Origin: Thalassotalea mangrovi
GTDB lineage: Bacteria > Pseudomonadota > Gammaproteobacteria > Enterobacterales > Alteromonadaceae
DNA: 64,000 nucleotides
Direction of reading: 5' to 3'
Assembly: GCF_005116735.1 (NCBI RefSeq)
Contig: NZ_SWDB01000003.1
Location: 1 to 64,000, forward strand
The translations under genes and the position numbers were made by a program. Shown here piece by piece: positions 35,155 through 43,509 of this stretch; the stretch's first letter is position 1; every line of letters starts with the position of its first letter. Under the pieces are notes generated by a model. It made no database searches. It was not told the origin of the DNA and saw only the letters and a list, made by a program, of their open reading frames with translations.

Positions 35155-36126
35155 TCAGCCTCCCAGCATCGACAATTGCGTTGTGGCTCCGGTGTGCCCC
35201 TGTTGCAGATAGTGGGTCGGTTTTTTCTCAGTCAGCAGGTTTCGAATCGCTGCCTGCAAAGCTTGTGGGTCATCACTATTCAGGTGTTCACGTAATGAAA
35301 ACCCCTGGTCGGCAAACAGGCATAAATGCAGATTGCCCAGGGCGCTGACCCTAAGCCGGTTACAGGTACTGCAAAAATCTTTGCTGTACGGTCGTATCAG
35401 GCCAATCCTGCCGGCAAAGTCATGGTGCTGATACTCCAGCGCCGGTCCGGCAGTTTTCGGACGAGTAGTCAGGCGCCAACCCTGTTGTAATAAAGCGTTT
35501 TCGATAATCTGGCCGCTGACATGTTGCTGTCGGTAAAACTCGAGGTTTGTACCGGTTTGCATGAGCTCAATAAATCGCAGTGTCACCGGCGTATGTTTGA
35601 CGAAATCAAAAAACTGGCTGAGATCATGGTCATTGAACTCGCGCAATAATACCGTGTTAATTTTGAGTTTATTCAGCCCATAGGTTAAACACGTGTCGAT
35701 ACCACTGAGAATATCATCCAGCTTATTTTTGCCGGTGATGGCTTCAAACTGGCGCGGGTCGAAGGAATCAATACTGATATTCAAACTATCCAAGCCGGCA
35801 TCAATCCAGTCTTGGGCTTTTTGTTTCAGATTAAAGCCATTACTGGTCATCGCCACATGCTCAATGCCATCGGTGTTTTTCACCGTCTGAATTATTTCGG
35901 GTAAATCTTTACGAAGTGCCGGTTCACCACCAGTGATGCGAATCTTTTCGGTGCCAAGTCGGGCAAAACCATTGGCCAGGCGGCTGATCTCCGCCAGTGA
36001 CAGGAAATCCCGATCATGATCACATCGGTAACCATCAGGCAGGCAATAGTTGCAACGGAAGTTGCAAACATCGGTTATGGAAAGCCGCAAATAATAAAAT
36101 CTACGACCAAACGAATCTTCAAGCAT
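35155..36126 (-). CDS. moaA: GTP 3',8-cyclase
   Basis: A 323-residue radical SAM enzyme that rearranges GTP in the first Moco step. The N-terminal cluster motif is CNFRCNYCLPDGY. A second 4Fe-4S site is in CSTCNRLRVSALGNLHLC. The C-terminus ends in Gly-Gly (SMLGG), needed for activity. ATG 36126 has AAGGTG directly before it; that purine tract is the 3' end of the Moco riboswitch, so its accessibility probably sets translation. The longer GTG start at 36132 is rejected. First gene of the moaA-mobA-moaBCDE-modABC unit. Confidence 0.96.
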   Translation of the reverse strand: MLEDSFGRRFYYLRLSITDVCNFRCNYCLPDGYRCDHDRDFLSLAEISRLANGFARLGTEKIRITGGEPALRKDLPEIIQTVKNTDGIEHVAMTSNGFNLKQKAQDWIDAGLDSLNISIDSFDPRQFEAITGKNKLDDILSGIDTCLTYGLNKLKINTVLLREFNDHDLSQFFDFVKHTPVTLRFIELMQTGTNLEFYRQQHVSGQIIENALLQQGWRLTTRPKTAGPALEYQHHDFAGRIGLIRPYSKDFCSTCNRLRVSALGNLHLCLFADQGFSLREHLNSDDPQALQAAIRNLLTEKKPTHYLQQGHTGATTQLSMLGG

Positions 36127-36236
36127 GTTCACCTTTCCAAAGTCGGGAGGCTAACCCGTTTCCCGGTTAACCCTGGTGGCCGTGGCCACGGCTGAGCATT
36201 CATAGGTCAGGCCCTTAGAATACATAGCTCGGCGAT
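36127..36236 (-). ncRNA. Moco (molybdenum cofactor) riboswitch in the moaA leader
   Basis: Read on the minus strand, the leader contains the short GGTTAACC-GGGAAAC-GGGTTAGCC hairpin, a GC-rich CCGTGGCCACGG stem, and the conserved 3' end around CCGACTTTGGAAAGGTGAAC just before the moaA ATG. These resemble the Moco RNA motif found before moaA in many gammaproteobacteria. The motif's end contains the ribosome binding site, consistent with repression when Moco is plentiful. Boundaries are approximate. Confidence 0.75.
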
Positions 36237-36314
36237 AATTTAGTTATACCTTTAAGATTAACACTTAGGCAACAAACAACCAATGTTTGTGGCGAAATAT
36301 GTTGGGCCAAAAAG

Positions 36315-36367
36315 TGGGGTCAGGTCTTGAATTTTGCACTTGTTGCACAATTCAAGACCTGACCCCA
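36315..36367. repeat. 52-bp palindromic repeat, left copy (before moeA)
   Basis: A long hairpin with TGGGGTCAGGTCTTGAATT on one side and AATTCAAGACCTGACCCCA on the other. The copy at 37706-37757 is its exact reverse complement. The GGGGTCAGGTCTTG core is of the kind seen near REP-associated (RAYT) elements in gammaproteobacteria, but no transposase gene is in the window. It could also terminate transcription on either strand. Confidence 0.85.
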
Positions 36368-36458
36368 TTTAAATCTGGCTATTTGTTTTCGATTTAAAAC
36401 CCTCTTATTATTAGTGCATTAACCTGTCTGCTAAAAATCCTGACTGGAAATTTAAATA

Positions 36459-37703
36459 ATGACCGCTGATGTCTGTGCCTCTCCCCAATTATTATCGTTT
36501 GAACAAGCGCTGGAGCGCATCGATTCTCTGGTCTCAGAGGTTTTACAAACCGAAAAAGTCGCTATTGGGCAGGCGATGGGGCGAGTTTGTGGCAAGCCTG
36601 TGTGCTCTCCGGTATATGTGCCGCCAGCAGATAATTCTGCAATGGATGGTTATGCGTTTGTGCATCCGGGCGAGGTAAACCCAGATGAGCTGGCCTTTGA
36701 ACTGGTTGGCGAAAGCTTTGCCGGACACCCCTTCGCCGGAAACGTGGCGCCAGGGCAATGTGTGCGCATTATGACCGGTGGTTTAGTGCCTCAAGGCTGC
36801 GATACGGTATTAATGCAGGAAGATTGTGACTTTGATAACGGCAGAGTCAGGTTAAAGCGTTTGCCTAAACCGGGTAACAGTATTCGCCGTCGAGGTGAGG
36901 ATATCGACTTCGGCAGTGAGGTTATCAGTAAAGGCCAGGTCATCAGTGCTGTCGGTATCGGCTTATTGTCGTCACTGGGGATCAGTACTGTTGAGGTAAG
37001 CCGCCAGGTAAAAGTGGCTATTTTAGCCAGTGGCGATGAACTGAAATCGCCAGGTGAGCCATTAAATAGCGGTGAAATCTATGAAAGCAACCGAATTTCG
37101 ATTGCCTCCATGTTAACAAGGCTAGGCTGCGAAGTATTAGATTTAGGCATCATCGCCGATGATCCGGATGCTTTGAAGGCGGCATTTGCAAAAGCCAACC
37201 GGGAATGTGATGTGGTGATTTCTTCCGGCGGTGTATCCGTCGGAGAAGCCGATTATACCAAGCATGTATTGGCTGAAATTGGCGAGATTGATTTTTATAA
37301 AATTGCCATGAAACCGGGTAAACCGTTCGCCTGTGGCAAGTTATCAGACAGTGTTTTCTTTGGCCTGCCTGGAAATCCAGTGTCGGCATTGGTTACCTTT
37401 ATGCAATTGGCGGTGCCGGGTATCGAAGCGATGCAAGGTAAAGCAAAGCAATCTCGCCCAGGCTTCTGGGCAACTGCCGCATGCGATCTAAGAAAAACCA
37501 TTGGTCGTCGCGATTTTCAGCGCGGCGTTTATCAATTCAATGAGTCGGGAATGCCAGGCGTAACCTCTACCGGTGCACAGGGCTCAGGTATTTTGACCAG
37601 TCTGGCAAAAGCTAATTGTTTTATTGTCCTGGCGGCAGAACAGGGTAGCGTTAAAGCAGGTGACTCGGTTTGGGTTGAGCCTTTCCCGGCCTGGCTGGAT
37701 TAG
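36459..37703 (+). CDS. moeA: molybdopterin molybdotransferase
   Basis: A 414-residue MoeA that inserts molybdate into adenylated molybdopterin. Family segments are PPADNSAMDGYAF (about 55-67), VRIMTGGLVPQGCDTVLMQE, the SGGVSVGEADYTKHVL nucleotide-site region and FFGLPGNPVSALVTF. The length is usual. It is divergent from moaA and lies between two exact inverted copies of a 52-bp palindrome (36315-36367 and 37706-37757), the second of which starts only 3 bp after its stop. It serves NapA together with the neighbouring moa and mob genes. Confidence 0.96.
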   Translation: MTADVCASPQLLSFEQALERIDSLVSEVLQTEKVAIGQAMGRVCGKPVCSPVYVPPADNSAMDGYAFVHPGEVNPDELAFELVGESFAGHPFAGNVAPGQCVRIMTGGLVPQGCDTVLMQEDCDFDNGRVRLKRLPKPGNSIRRRGEDIDFGSEVISKGQVISAVGIGLLSSLGISTVEVSRQVKVAILASGDELKSPGEPLNSGEIYESNRISIASMLTRLGCEVLDLGIIADDPDALKAAFAKANRECDVVISSGGVSVGEADYTKHVLAEIGEIDFYKIAMKPGKPFACGKLSDSVFFGLPGNPVSALVTFMQLAVPGIEAMQGKAKQSRPGFWATAACDLRKTIGRRDFQRGVYQFNESGMPGVTSTGAQGSGILTSLAKANCFIVLAAEQGSVKAGDSVWVEPFPAWLD

Positions 37704-37705
37704 AA

Positions 37706-37757
37706 TGGGGTCAGGTCTTGAATTGTGCAACAAGTGCAAAATTCAAGACCTGACCCC
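37706..37757. repeat. 52-bp palindromic repeat, right copy (after moeA)
   Basis: Exact reverse complement of 36315-36367, placed immediately after the moeA stop. It can fold to a long stem and probably serves as the moeA terminator. Together the copies enclose 1.34 kb in inverted orientation. Confidence 0.85.
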
Positions 37758-37787
37758 TGTAAATATTGAAGGAAACTGGAGCTGATA

Positions 37788-38366
37788 ATGATTATGATTT
37801 TTAATAAAGCGCGAATAGGGCAGATGTTATTGTGTCTGCTGGCAATATTGGTGTCGACCCAGGCAAGAAGTGCTGGCGAAGTCTACATTCCCGATAGCCA
37901 TCAGCAGGGCGAGTTACATCCGAAACTTGCCATGTTTCAGCCGTATTTTGGCGGTTGGCAAGCGAATATGGGTAAAAACCAACAGGGCGAGGAGATGATT
38001 GATGTCTCGGTATGGCAACGTGCTTTGAATGGTAATGCGGTGCGCACGTTACATTCCATTAATGACGGCGCTTATGGCGGCGAATCATTGATATTCTGGG
38101 ATGAGTCGGAGCAAAAAATTAAATTTTATTATTTTACTACCGCAAGCTTCTACACCTCAGGTTGGATGGAAATTACCGGCGATAATCAGTTTACCGCCTT
38201 TGAGGACGTCACCGGATCAGAGCAGGGAATTACCCAGGTTAAGTCGACGAGTGAGTTATCGGAAAACGAAATTACTATTTCTACCAGTTATTTGAAAAAT
38301 GGTGAATGGACCGAACCTCAGGTGCGCAAATATGTACGCAGTGACAGGGCGGTGAAGTTTAAGTAA
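37788..38366 (+). CDS. exported protein of unknown function
   Basis: A 192-residue protein with a signal peptide (about 1-29, ending TQARSAGE). The mature part has beta-rich features: FQPYFGGWQANM (about 44-55), DVSVWQRALNG, SLIFWDESEQKIKFYYFTTAS and YLKNGEWTEPQ. This resembles a lipocalin-like or heme-like small barrel, though I do not recognise a family. GGAG lies before ATG 37788. Function unknown; context beside moeA and nap gives no direct clue. Confidence 0.65.
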   Translation: MIMIFNKARIGQMLLCLLAILVSTQARSAGEVYIPDSHQQGELHPKLAMFQPYFGGWQANMGKNQQGEEMIDVSVWQRALNGNAVRTLHSINDGAYGGESLIFWDESEQKIKFYYFTTASFYTSGWMEITGDNQFTAFEDVTGSEQGITQVKSTSELSENEITISTSYLKNGEWTEPQVRKYVRSDRAVKFK

Positions 38367-38389
38367 CGAAGTAGGAGCAACTCTTCTGA

Positions 38390-38573
38390 TAGGAGGGAGA
38401 CTGCGTCGAGGGAGACAACCATCTCGTTGTCAGGTTGTCGGTGACAGGCTGACGCCGGTGGGAACTTGAACAAGAAAGATATCTGTTTTTGGAGGTAAGC
38501 TGCGCTGGTGGAGAAAATACTCTCGTTGTCACATTTTGGGTGACAGGCTGACGCCGGTGGGAACTTGAGCAAT
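38390..38573. repeat. two degenerate tandem repeats of about 98 bp in a non-coding stretch
   Basis: TGACAGGCTGACGCCGGTGG with the next bases GAACTTGA occurs at 38442-38469 and again at 38541-38568, about 99 bp apart; the preceding parts (GGAGG...CTGCG...CTCGTTGTCA) are related too. The 38367-38663 stretch also holds a GACAAC/GTTGTC hairpin (38414-38431), GGAGACTGCGTCG at 38396-38408 inverted as CGACGCAGTCTCC at 38643-38655, and an 8-bp-arm palindrome at 38620-38637. No gene is present here. Confidence 0.7.
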
Positions 38574-38663
38574 AGCCTAATGCTTTTAAGACGCAGTCCT
38601 CACCGACAGCGTCCTCAGCGAATGAATTTATTCATTCCTCACCGACGCAGTCTCCTTCATAAC

Positions 38664-38689
38664 AAAAACTGGCCGCAAGGCCAGTTTTT
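38664..38689 (-). terminator. Rho-independent terminator after napC
   Basis: ACTGGCC and GGCCAGT pair around a GCAA loop with A- and T-runs on both sides, immediately downstream of the napC stop. It would work in both directions. Confidence 0.85.
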
Positions 38690-39277
38690 CTACCACCCCC
38701 TTACTCCTTCCATATCTGGTAGATGATGGGCAATACCTTTATGACAATCGATACAGGTTTTCTCCCCGGATGCCAGGGAGGTGCTGTGTTGTTTGGCGGC
38801 GCGAATGCTTTGTGAAGTAAAATCCATGTAGTCAAAGTTGTGGCAGTTGCGACATTCTAGAGAATCATTAGCTTTCAATCGTGCCCATTCGTGCTCAGCC
38901 AGCTCTTTACGCTTTTCCAAAAACTTTTCCCGGGTACTGATGGTGCCAAACACCTTGCCCCACACTTCTTTTGATGCCTGCATTTTACGGGCAATTTTAT
39001 CGGTCCACTCGTGTGGTACATGACAATCGGGACAAGTAGCCCGAACCCCGGATCGATTACTGAAGTGAATGGTTGTCTTTAATTCGTCATATGGATTGTC
39101 ATTCATTTCGTGGCAGGAAATACAAAACTTTTCCGTGTTGGTAAGCTCGAGTGCGGTATTAAACCCACCCCAGAAAATGATCCCGGCGATAAAACCACCC
39201 AGGGTCAGAAAGCCAAGAGAGTAATGTACGCTCGGCTTGGTCAGGGTGTGCCAGACGCGGAGAAAAAATGCTTTCAT
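38690..39277 (-). CDS. napC: NapC/NirT-type tetrahaem cytochrome c
   Basis: A 195-residue membrane-anchored cytochrome. It has one N-terminal helix (about 17-38) and four CxxCH haem motifs: CISCHEM, CPDCHVP, CRNCHNF and CIDCHKG. It oxidises quinol in the inner membrane and passes electrons to NapB and NapA in the periplasm. Last gene of napEFDABC, 13 bp after napB. A terminator follows. Confidence 0.96.
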   Translation of the reverse strand: MKAFFLRVWHTLTKPSVHYSLGFLTLGGFIAGIIFWGGFNTALELTNTEKFCISCHEMNDNPYDELKTTIHFSNRSGVRATCPDCHVPHEWTDKIARKMQASKEVWGKVFGTISTREKFLEKRKELAEHEWARLKANDSLECRNCHNFDYMDFTSQSIRAAKQHSTSLASGEKTCIDCHKGIAHHLPDMEGVRGW

Positions 39278-39290
39278 AATGACTCCTGCT

Positions 39291-39755
39291 TTACTGGCCT
39301 TCTGGCTTCGCTGCCTTTTCGGCCATTATTTTATGCATGTCGACAAACTCGTTATCAACTTTCGGTTGTGTATCTAACTGCGGTACGTGGCACTGATTGC
39401 AGAAATAACGACGTGGTGAGATTTCCGCGAGAAAATTGCCATCCCTGTCCATGTAATGAGTGACACTGACCATAGGTGCCTGAGAATCACCAGTGCGATT
39501 TCTGGCGTGACATGACATACATTTATTAACGTTTAGGTTAACTTCGTAATTGCGGTCAGTATGAGGGATGACCGGCGGTTGCATTGGATAATTGCGAGCT
39601 TGCTTAATGTCATCATTAGTGACTTTCGGAATGTACTGGGGGTTAACATCCTGATCAATCGCGACCTTGTCACGCATGGTGGCGATTTCATCGGCAAATG
39701 CAAAGGCCGTCAGCAGCAGGAGGGCGGAACTGAATAACGTTAAAAAGGATTTCAT
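39291..39755 (-). CDS. napB: periplasmic nitrate reductase, dihaem cytochrome subunit
   Basis: A 154-residue protein with a signal peptide (about 1-22, ending AFAD) and two CxxCH motifs (CMSCHAR and CNQCHVP). It carries electrons from NapC to NapA. It lies 11 bp downstream of napA. The N-terminal half with [20 protein letters not shown] matches the NapB family. Confidence 0.96.
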   Translation of the reverse strand: MKSFLTLFSSALLLLTAFAFADEIATMRDKVAIDQDVNPQYIPKVTNDDIKQARNYPMQPPVIPHTDRNYEVNLNVNKCMSCHARNRTGDSQAPMVSVTHYMDRDGNFLAEISPRRYFCNQCHVPQLDTQPKVDNEFVDMHKIMAEKAAKPEGQ

Positions 39756-39766
39756 GACTCAACTCC

Positions 39767-42262
39767 TCACGCTTTTACAACTTTGACGGCACACTTTTTA
39801 AAATCCGTTTGCTTGGAAAGCGGATCCGTTGCATCGAGAGTGACCTTGTTTATCAGGCGACTTGCATCAAACCAGGGCACGAAAACCAGCCCTTTGGGTG
39901 GCTTATTACGGCCCCGGGTTTCTAGTCGGGTCAACATTTCTCCTCGCCTTGATATCACCTTGACCTGCTCTCCGCGGCGCATATTTCGTTTTTTTGCATC
40001 GTCAGGGTGCATATACAGCAGTGCATCCGGGATAGAGCGGTATAATTCCGGCACCCGTTGGGTCATCGAACCGCTGTGCCAGTGCTCAAGAACCCGACCG
40101 GTGGATAGCCACATATCGTACTCATCGTCTGGGGATTCAGCAGGTGGCTCATAGGGGAGGGCAAAAATAATCGCACGATCATCCGGTTGACCATAAAACT
40201 GCCAGTCCTTACCTTCCTCGACGTAAGGGTCTTCGCCTTCTTTAAATCGACGCAGGGTTTCTTTGCCATCGACTACCGGCCAGCGCAGTCCGCGTTCCTG
40301 ATGATAAACATCGTATGGCGCCAGATCGTGGCCGTGGCCGCGACCAAACTCAGCGTACTCTTCAAACAGGCCTTTTTGCAGATAAAAACCGAAATGGCGG
40401 GCATCATCGTTCAGCTGATCTTCGGCCACTTCCGATAACGGATATCTGTCGACATTGCCGTTTTTAAAGAGCACGTCATATAAGGTTTTACCCTGATACT
40501 TACCCTGGGAAATAAGCTCCTTGCTCCACACGTCCTCGACCTTAAAACGCTTACTGAACTCTACCAGTTGCCATAAATCGGAGTGACAGCCTTCTGGTGG
40601 CGGCACCTGTTGATACCATGACTGGGTGCGACGTTCCGCATTACCGTAGACCCCTTCTTTTTCGACCCACATCGCGGTTGGTAAAATCAAATCTGCCGCC
40701 TGGGCGGTGACCGTTGGATAGACATCTGAGACAACGATAAAATTGTCCGGATTTCGATATCCCGGAAAGCCTTCCTCATTGATGTTAGCAGCTGCCTGCA
40801 TATTGTTATTGCACTGCACCCAGTAAAAATTGAGCTTGCCGTCTTTAAGCATGCGGTTTTGCAATACCGCATGATAGCCAGGTACCGGGTTAATGGTTCC
40901 TTTTGGCAACTTCCATATTTTTTCTGCCATCGCCCGGTGTTCCGGATTTTTCACCACCATATCGGCAGGTAGTCGATGCGCAAAGGTTCCCACTTCGCGG
41001 GCAGTGCCACAGGCCGACGGCTGACCGGTTAATGAAAACGGGGAATTACCCGGGGTGGAAATCTTGCCGGTAAGCAGGTGAATGTTATAGACCAGGTTGT
41101 TGGCCCAAACGCCGCGGGTGTGCTGGTTAAAGCCCATGGTCCAGAATGATGTGACTTTGGTATCGGGATCGGCGTAGAGTTTTGCCAGCGCAACCAGTTT
41201 GTCTTTGGCGACGCCGGATAACTCAGAAACATAGTCTAAGGTGTATTTACTGACAAATTTGGCGTACTGCTCAAAATCAATTTCGACCGAATCGCCGGAG
41301 GTTTCATCATTATGTTTGGCCGCCTTTTCAAGCTCGTGTTCGGGGCGTAAACCATAGCCTATGTCGGTAGTGCCCATGCGGAAATTGGTATGCTTGTTGA
41401 CAAAGTCGCGGTTTACCTTGTCATTTTCAATGATGTAATGGGCAATGTAATTAAGGATGGCGAGATCTGTCTGTGGCGTAAAGATCATGCCATTATCGGC
41501 TAAGTCGAAACTGCGGTGAGTGAAGGTGGATAACACCGCAACTTTTACATGTGGGGCGCTCAGGCGTCGATCGGTTACCCGAGTCCAGAGGATCGGGTGC
41601 ATTTCTGCCATGTTCGAGCCCCATAATACGAAGGCATCAGCCGCTTCGATATCGTCATAGCACCCCATGGGTTCATCAATGCCGAAAGTGCGCATAAAGC
41701 CAACGACTGCCGATGCCATGCAATGGCGGGCGTTGGGGTCGATATTGTTACTGCGAAATCCGGCCTTATAGAGTTTTACCGCAGCATAACCCTCATGCAC
41801 AGTCCATTGTCCGGAACCAAACATGCCAACCGCTTCCGGGCCTTTATCGTTAAGCGCCTGCTTGGCTTTTTCGGCCATGATATCGAAAGCCTGATCCCAG
41901 CTAACTTCCGTGAAATCGCCATTTTTATCGTATTGGCCATTGCTCATCCGCAGCAACGGTTTACGCAGGCGATCTTTGCCGTACATGATTTTTGACAGGA
42001 AGTAACCTTTGACGCAGTTTAGGCCTTTGTTTACGGGTGATTTTATGTCGCCATGAGTGGCAACGACTTTGCCATCCAGAGTCGCAACATTGACACTGCA
42101 GCCTGTGCCACAAAAACGACACGGGGCTTTATCCCATTTTAATTTAGTGATTTCCCTTGAAGTAATTAAATTTGATGCGCTGGCTGGAATACTTAAGCCT
42201 GCAGCGGTAGCCGCTGCGGCGATGGCATTCGCTTTGATAAATGCTCGGCGATCTAGTTTCAT
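39767..42262 (-). CDS. napA: periplasmic nitrate reductase catalytic subunit
   Basis: An 831-residue bis-MGD molybdoenzyme that reduces nitrate to nitrite. The Tat signal is [17 protein letters not shown]. The N-terminal 4Fe-4S site is CRFCGTGC with a following Cys in LNCVKGY, and the molybdenum ligand cysteine is in NARHCMAS. Typical cofactor-binding segments such as [13 protein letters not shown] and [12 protein letters not shown] are intact. Length is the family's. It depends on moa/mob/moeA products encoded upstream on the chromosome and on NapD for Tat export. Confidence 0.97.
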   Translation of the reverse strand: MKLDRRAFIKANAIAAAATAAGLSIPASASNLITSREITKLKWDKAPCRFCGTGCSVNVATLDGKVVATHGDIKSPVNKGLNCVKGYFLSKIMYGKDRLRKPLLRMSNGQYDKNGDFTEVSWDQAFDIMAEKAKQALNDKGPEAVGMFGSGQWTVHEGYAAVKLYKAGFRSNNIDPNARHCMASAVVGFMRTFGIDEPMGCYDDIEAADAFVLWGSNMAEMHPILWTRVTDRRLSAPHVKVAVLSTFTHRSFDLADNGMIFTPQTDLAILNYIAHYIIENDKVNRDFVNKHTNFRMGTTDIGYGLRPEHELEKAAKHNDETSGDSVEIDFEQYAKFVSKYTLDYVSELSGVAKDKLVALAKLYADPDTKVTSFWTMGFNQHTRGVWANNLVYNIHLLTGKISTPGNSPFSLTGQPSACGTAREVGTFAHRLPADMVVKNPEHRAMAEKIWKLPKGTINPVPGYHAVLQNRMLKDGKLNFYWVQCNNNMQAAANINEEGFPGYRNPDNFIVVSDVYPTVTAQAADLILPTAMWVEKEGVYGNAERRTQSWYQQVPPPEGCHSDLWQLVEFSKRFKVEDVWSKELISQGKYQGKTLYDVLFKNGNVDRYPLSEVAEDQLNDDARHFGFYLQKGLFEEYAEFGRGHGHDLAPYDVYHQERGLRWPVVDGKETLRRFKEGEDPYVEEGKDWQFYGQPDDRAIIFALPYEPPAESPDDEYDMWLSTGRVLEHWHSGSMTQRVPELYRSIPDALLYMHPDDAKKRNMRRGEQVKVISRRGEMLTRLETRGRNKPPKGLVFVPWFDASRLINKVTLDATDPLSKQTDFKKCAVKVVKA

Positions 42263-42274
42263 CAGAATTCTCCA

Positions 42275-42529
42275 CTACTCGCTGGTATATTGATGGTACA
42301 CGGGAGCCAGAGACAGCACCCCGGCTATATCTTTGAGCAAATCCATTTGTTGAGCGATTTGTTTGTCAGAAGACGCTTCGAGGGTGAATACCAGTTTGCC
42401 CTGGTGTGACTGGATATGGACCTCGCCGCCAGGTAACGCGGCTATTTTCTCACAGACCTGGTCAATCGCAGCAGGTACTACCTGAGCGACAAAACTGGCA
42501 ACATGATACTCGTCAACGGATTGCATCAA
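42275..42529 (-). CDS. napD: NapA Tat-signal chaperone
   Basis: An 84-residue ferredoxin-fold chaperone that binds the NapA twin-arginine leader and holds it until the cofactor is inserted. EYHVASFVAQVVPAA near the start and the GGEVHIQSHQGKLVF segment match NapD. It overlaps the napF stop by 4 bp and precedes napA by 12 bp. Confidence 0.92.
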   Translation of the reverse strand: MMQSVDEYHVASFVAQVVPAAIDQVCEKIAALPGGEVHIQSHQGKLVFTLEASSDKQIAQQMDLLKDIAGVLSLAPVYHQYTSE

Positions 42530-43032
42530 CTGGGCTCCTGTCGTTGAATCAATTCAGTAGCTCCTGTGGGGCAGACACTGATGCAGGCGCCACAATGCGT
42601 GCAATCTGATTGCTCTACCACGGGTTCCGGTATGGCGGTGTTATAGAAAAAGCCGATTGCCTGTGTATCACAACTATCGGCACAGCTTTGACAAAAGATT
42701 TGTTGTTTGGCCAGGCAGGTCTCTTTGATGTTGAGGTAGCCTTGCAGTGGTTGTTGCCGGACGTTGTCGAACAGTGGCTCTGGACAAGCCTCCACACAGG
42801 CTCCACAAAAGGTACATTCGCCTTTTTTGAAATCAAGGAATGGCAGGCCGTCGGAGTCAATGGCAATGATGCCGGTTTCACAGCTGCTCACACATTGCTC
42901 ACAGCGACTGCAATGGCTGGAGAAATGATTTTCGCTAATGCTCCAGGGAAGGCGAAATTGTGTCGACTGCTGGTGAGTTTTAGCGCGCAGGAATCTACGT
43001 CGTGACAGGTTGAGACTTTCGACCTTTGCCAT
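42526..43032 (-). CDS. napF: ferredoxin-type protein NapF
   Basis: A 168-residue cytoplasmic iron-sulfur protein with clustered Cys motifs: CSRCEQCVSSC, CTFCGACVEAC and CTHCGACISVC, each ending in CP- or CET-like contexts. These build several 4Fe-4S clusters. NapF is thought to aid NapA cluster assembly or electron supply. Starts on the last base of the napE stop (1-bp overlap). Confidence 0.94.
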   Translation of the reverse strand: MAKVESLNLSRRRFLRAKTHQQSTQFRLPWSISENHFSSHCSRCEQCVSSCETGIIAIDSDGLPFLDFKKGECTFCGACVEACPEPLFDNVRQQPLQGYLNIKETCLAKQQIFCQSCADSCDTQAIGFFYNTAIPEPVVEQSDCTHCGACISVCPTGATELIQRQEPS

Positions 43033-43226
43033 TAGTGTCCTCCGGGAGGACCGTATATCATTTGGCTGATCCAGACAATAAAGCCATAACTACCGACAAT
43101 AACCACCGCCAATACTGGCGCCAGAACGACGGTTAAAAACAAGAATGTATTGCGTTCCCTGGACTTCTGTTTACCAGCATCCATGGCAACAGTGTCATTA
43201 TTGTCTACTGATTCAGGATTGGACAT
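43032..43226 (-). CDS. napE: small membrane protein NapE
   Basis: A 64-residue protein with one membrane helix (about residues 28-52; LFLTVVLAPVLAVVIVGSYG) and the IVWISQMIYGPPGG tail typical of NapE. The acidic N-terminus is unusual but plausible. ATG 43226 was chosen over the in-frame GTG at 43235; neither has a strong ribosome binding site. First gene of the nap operon. NapE's exact role is not known. Confidence 0.88.
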   Translation of the reverse strand: MSNPESVDNNDTVAMDAGKQKSRERNTFLFLTVVLAPVLAVVIVGSYGFIVWISQMIYGPPGGH

Positions 43227-43509
43227 ATCGTTCACACAACTATATTTGAACTTCTTACATCGTGCGTCTTCGCAATGGTCGGTAAAAAACTAAACGTTTC
43301 ATTTACGACGAGTGACTTTATCGAAAGCGCTTGCAAGGCCTATCATTAAAGTTAGCAGACAAGGCGAGAATTGGTAAAAATAAAGCCAGTTTATTGTGCG
43401 CTCGCCAATCGCATGGACACTGCATGTTAAGGTGTTAGATAGCAGTCGTTTAGCGCTAATGGTTCTGTTAAACTTAAGCTTTATAATTAACAGGTTAGCT
43501 AATAAATTG

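Noticed and set aside
42610..43005. 131-residue plus-strand frame opposite napF
   Set aside because: Shadow of the napF reading frame; the cysteine motifs on the minus strand are unmistakable.
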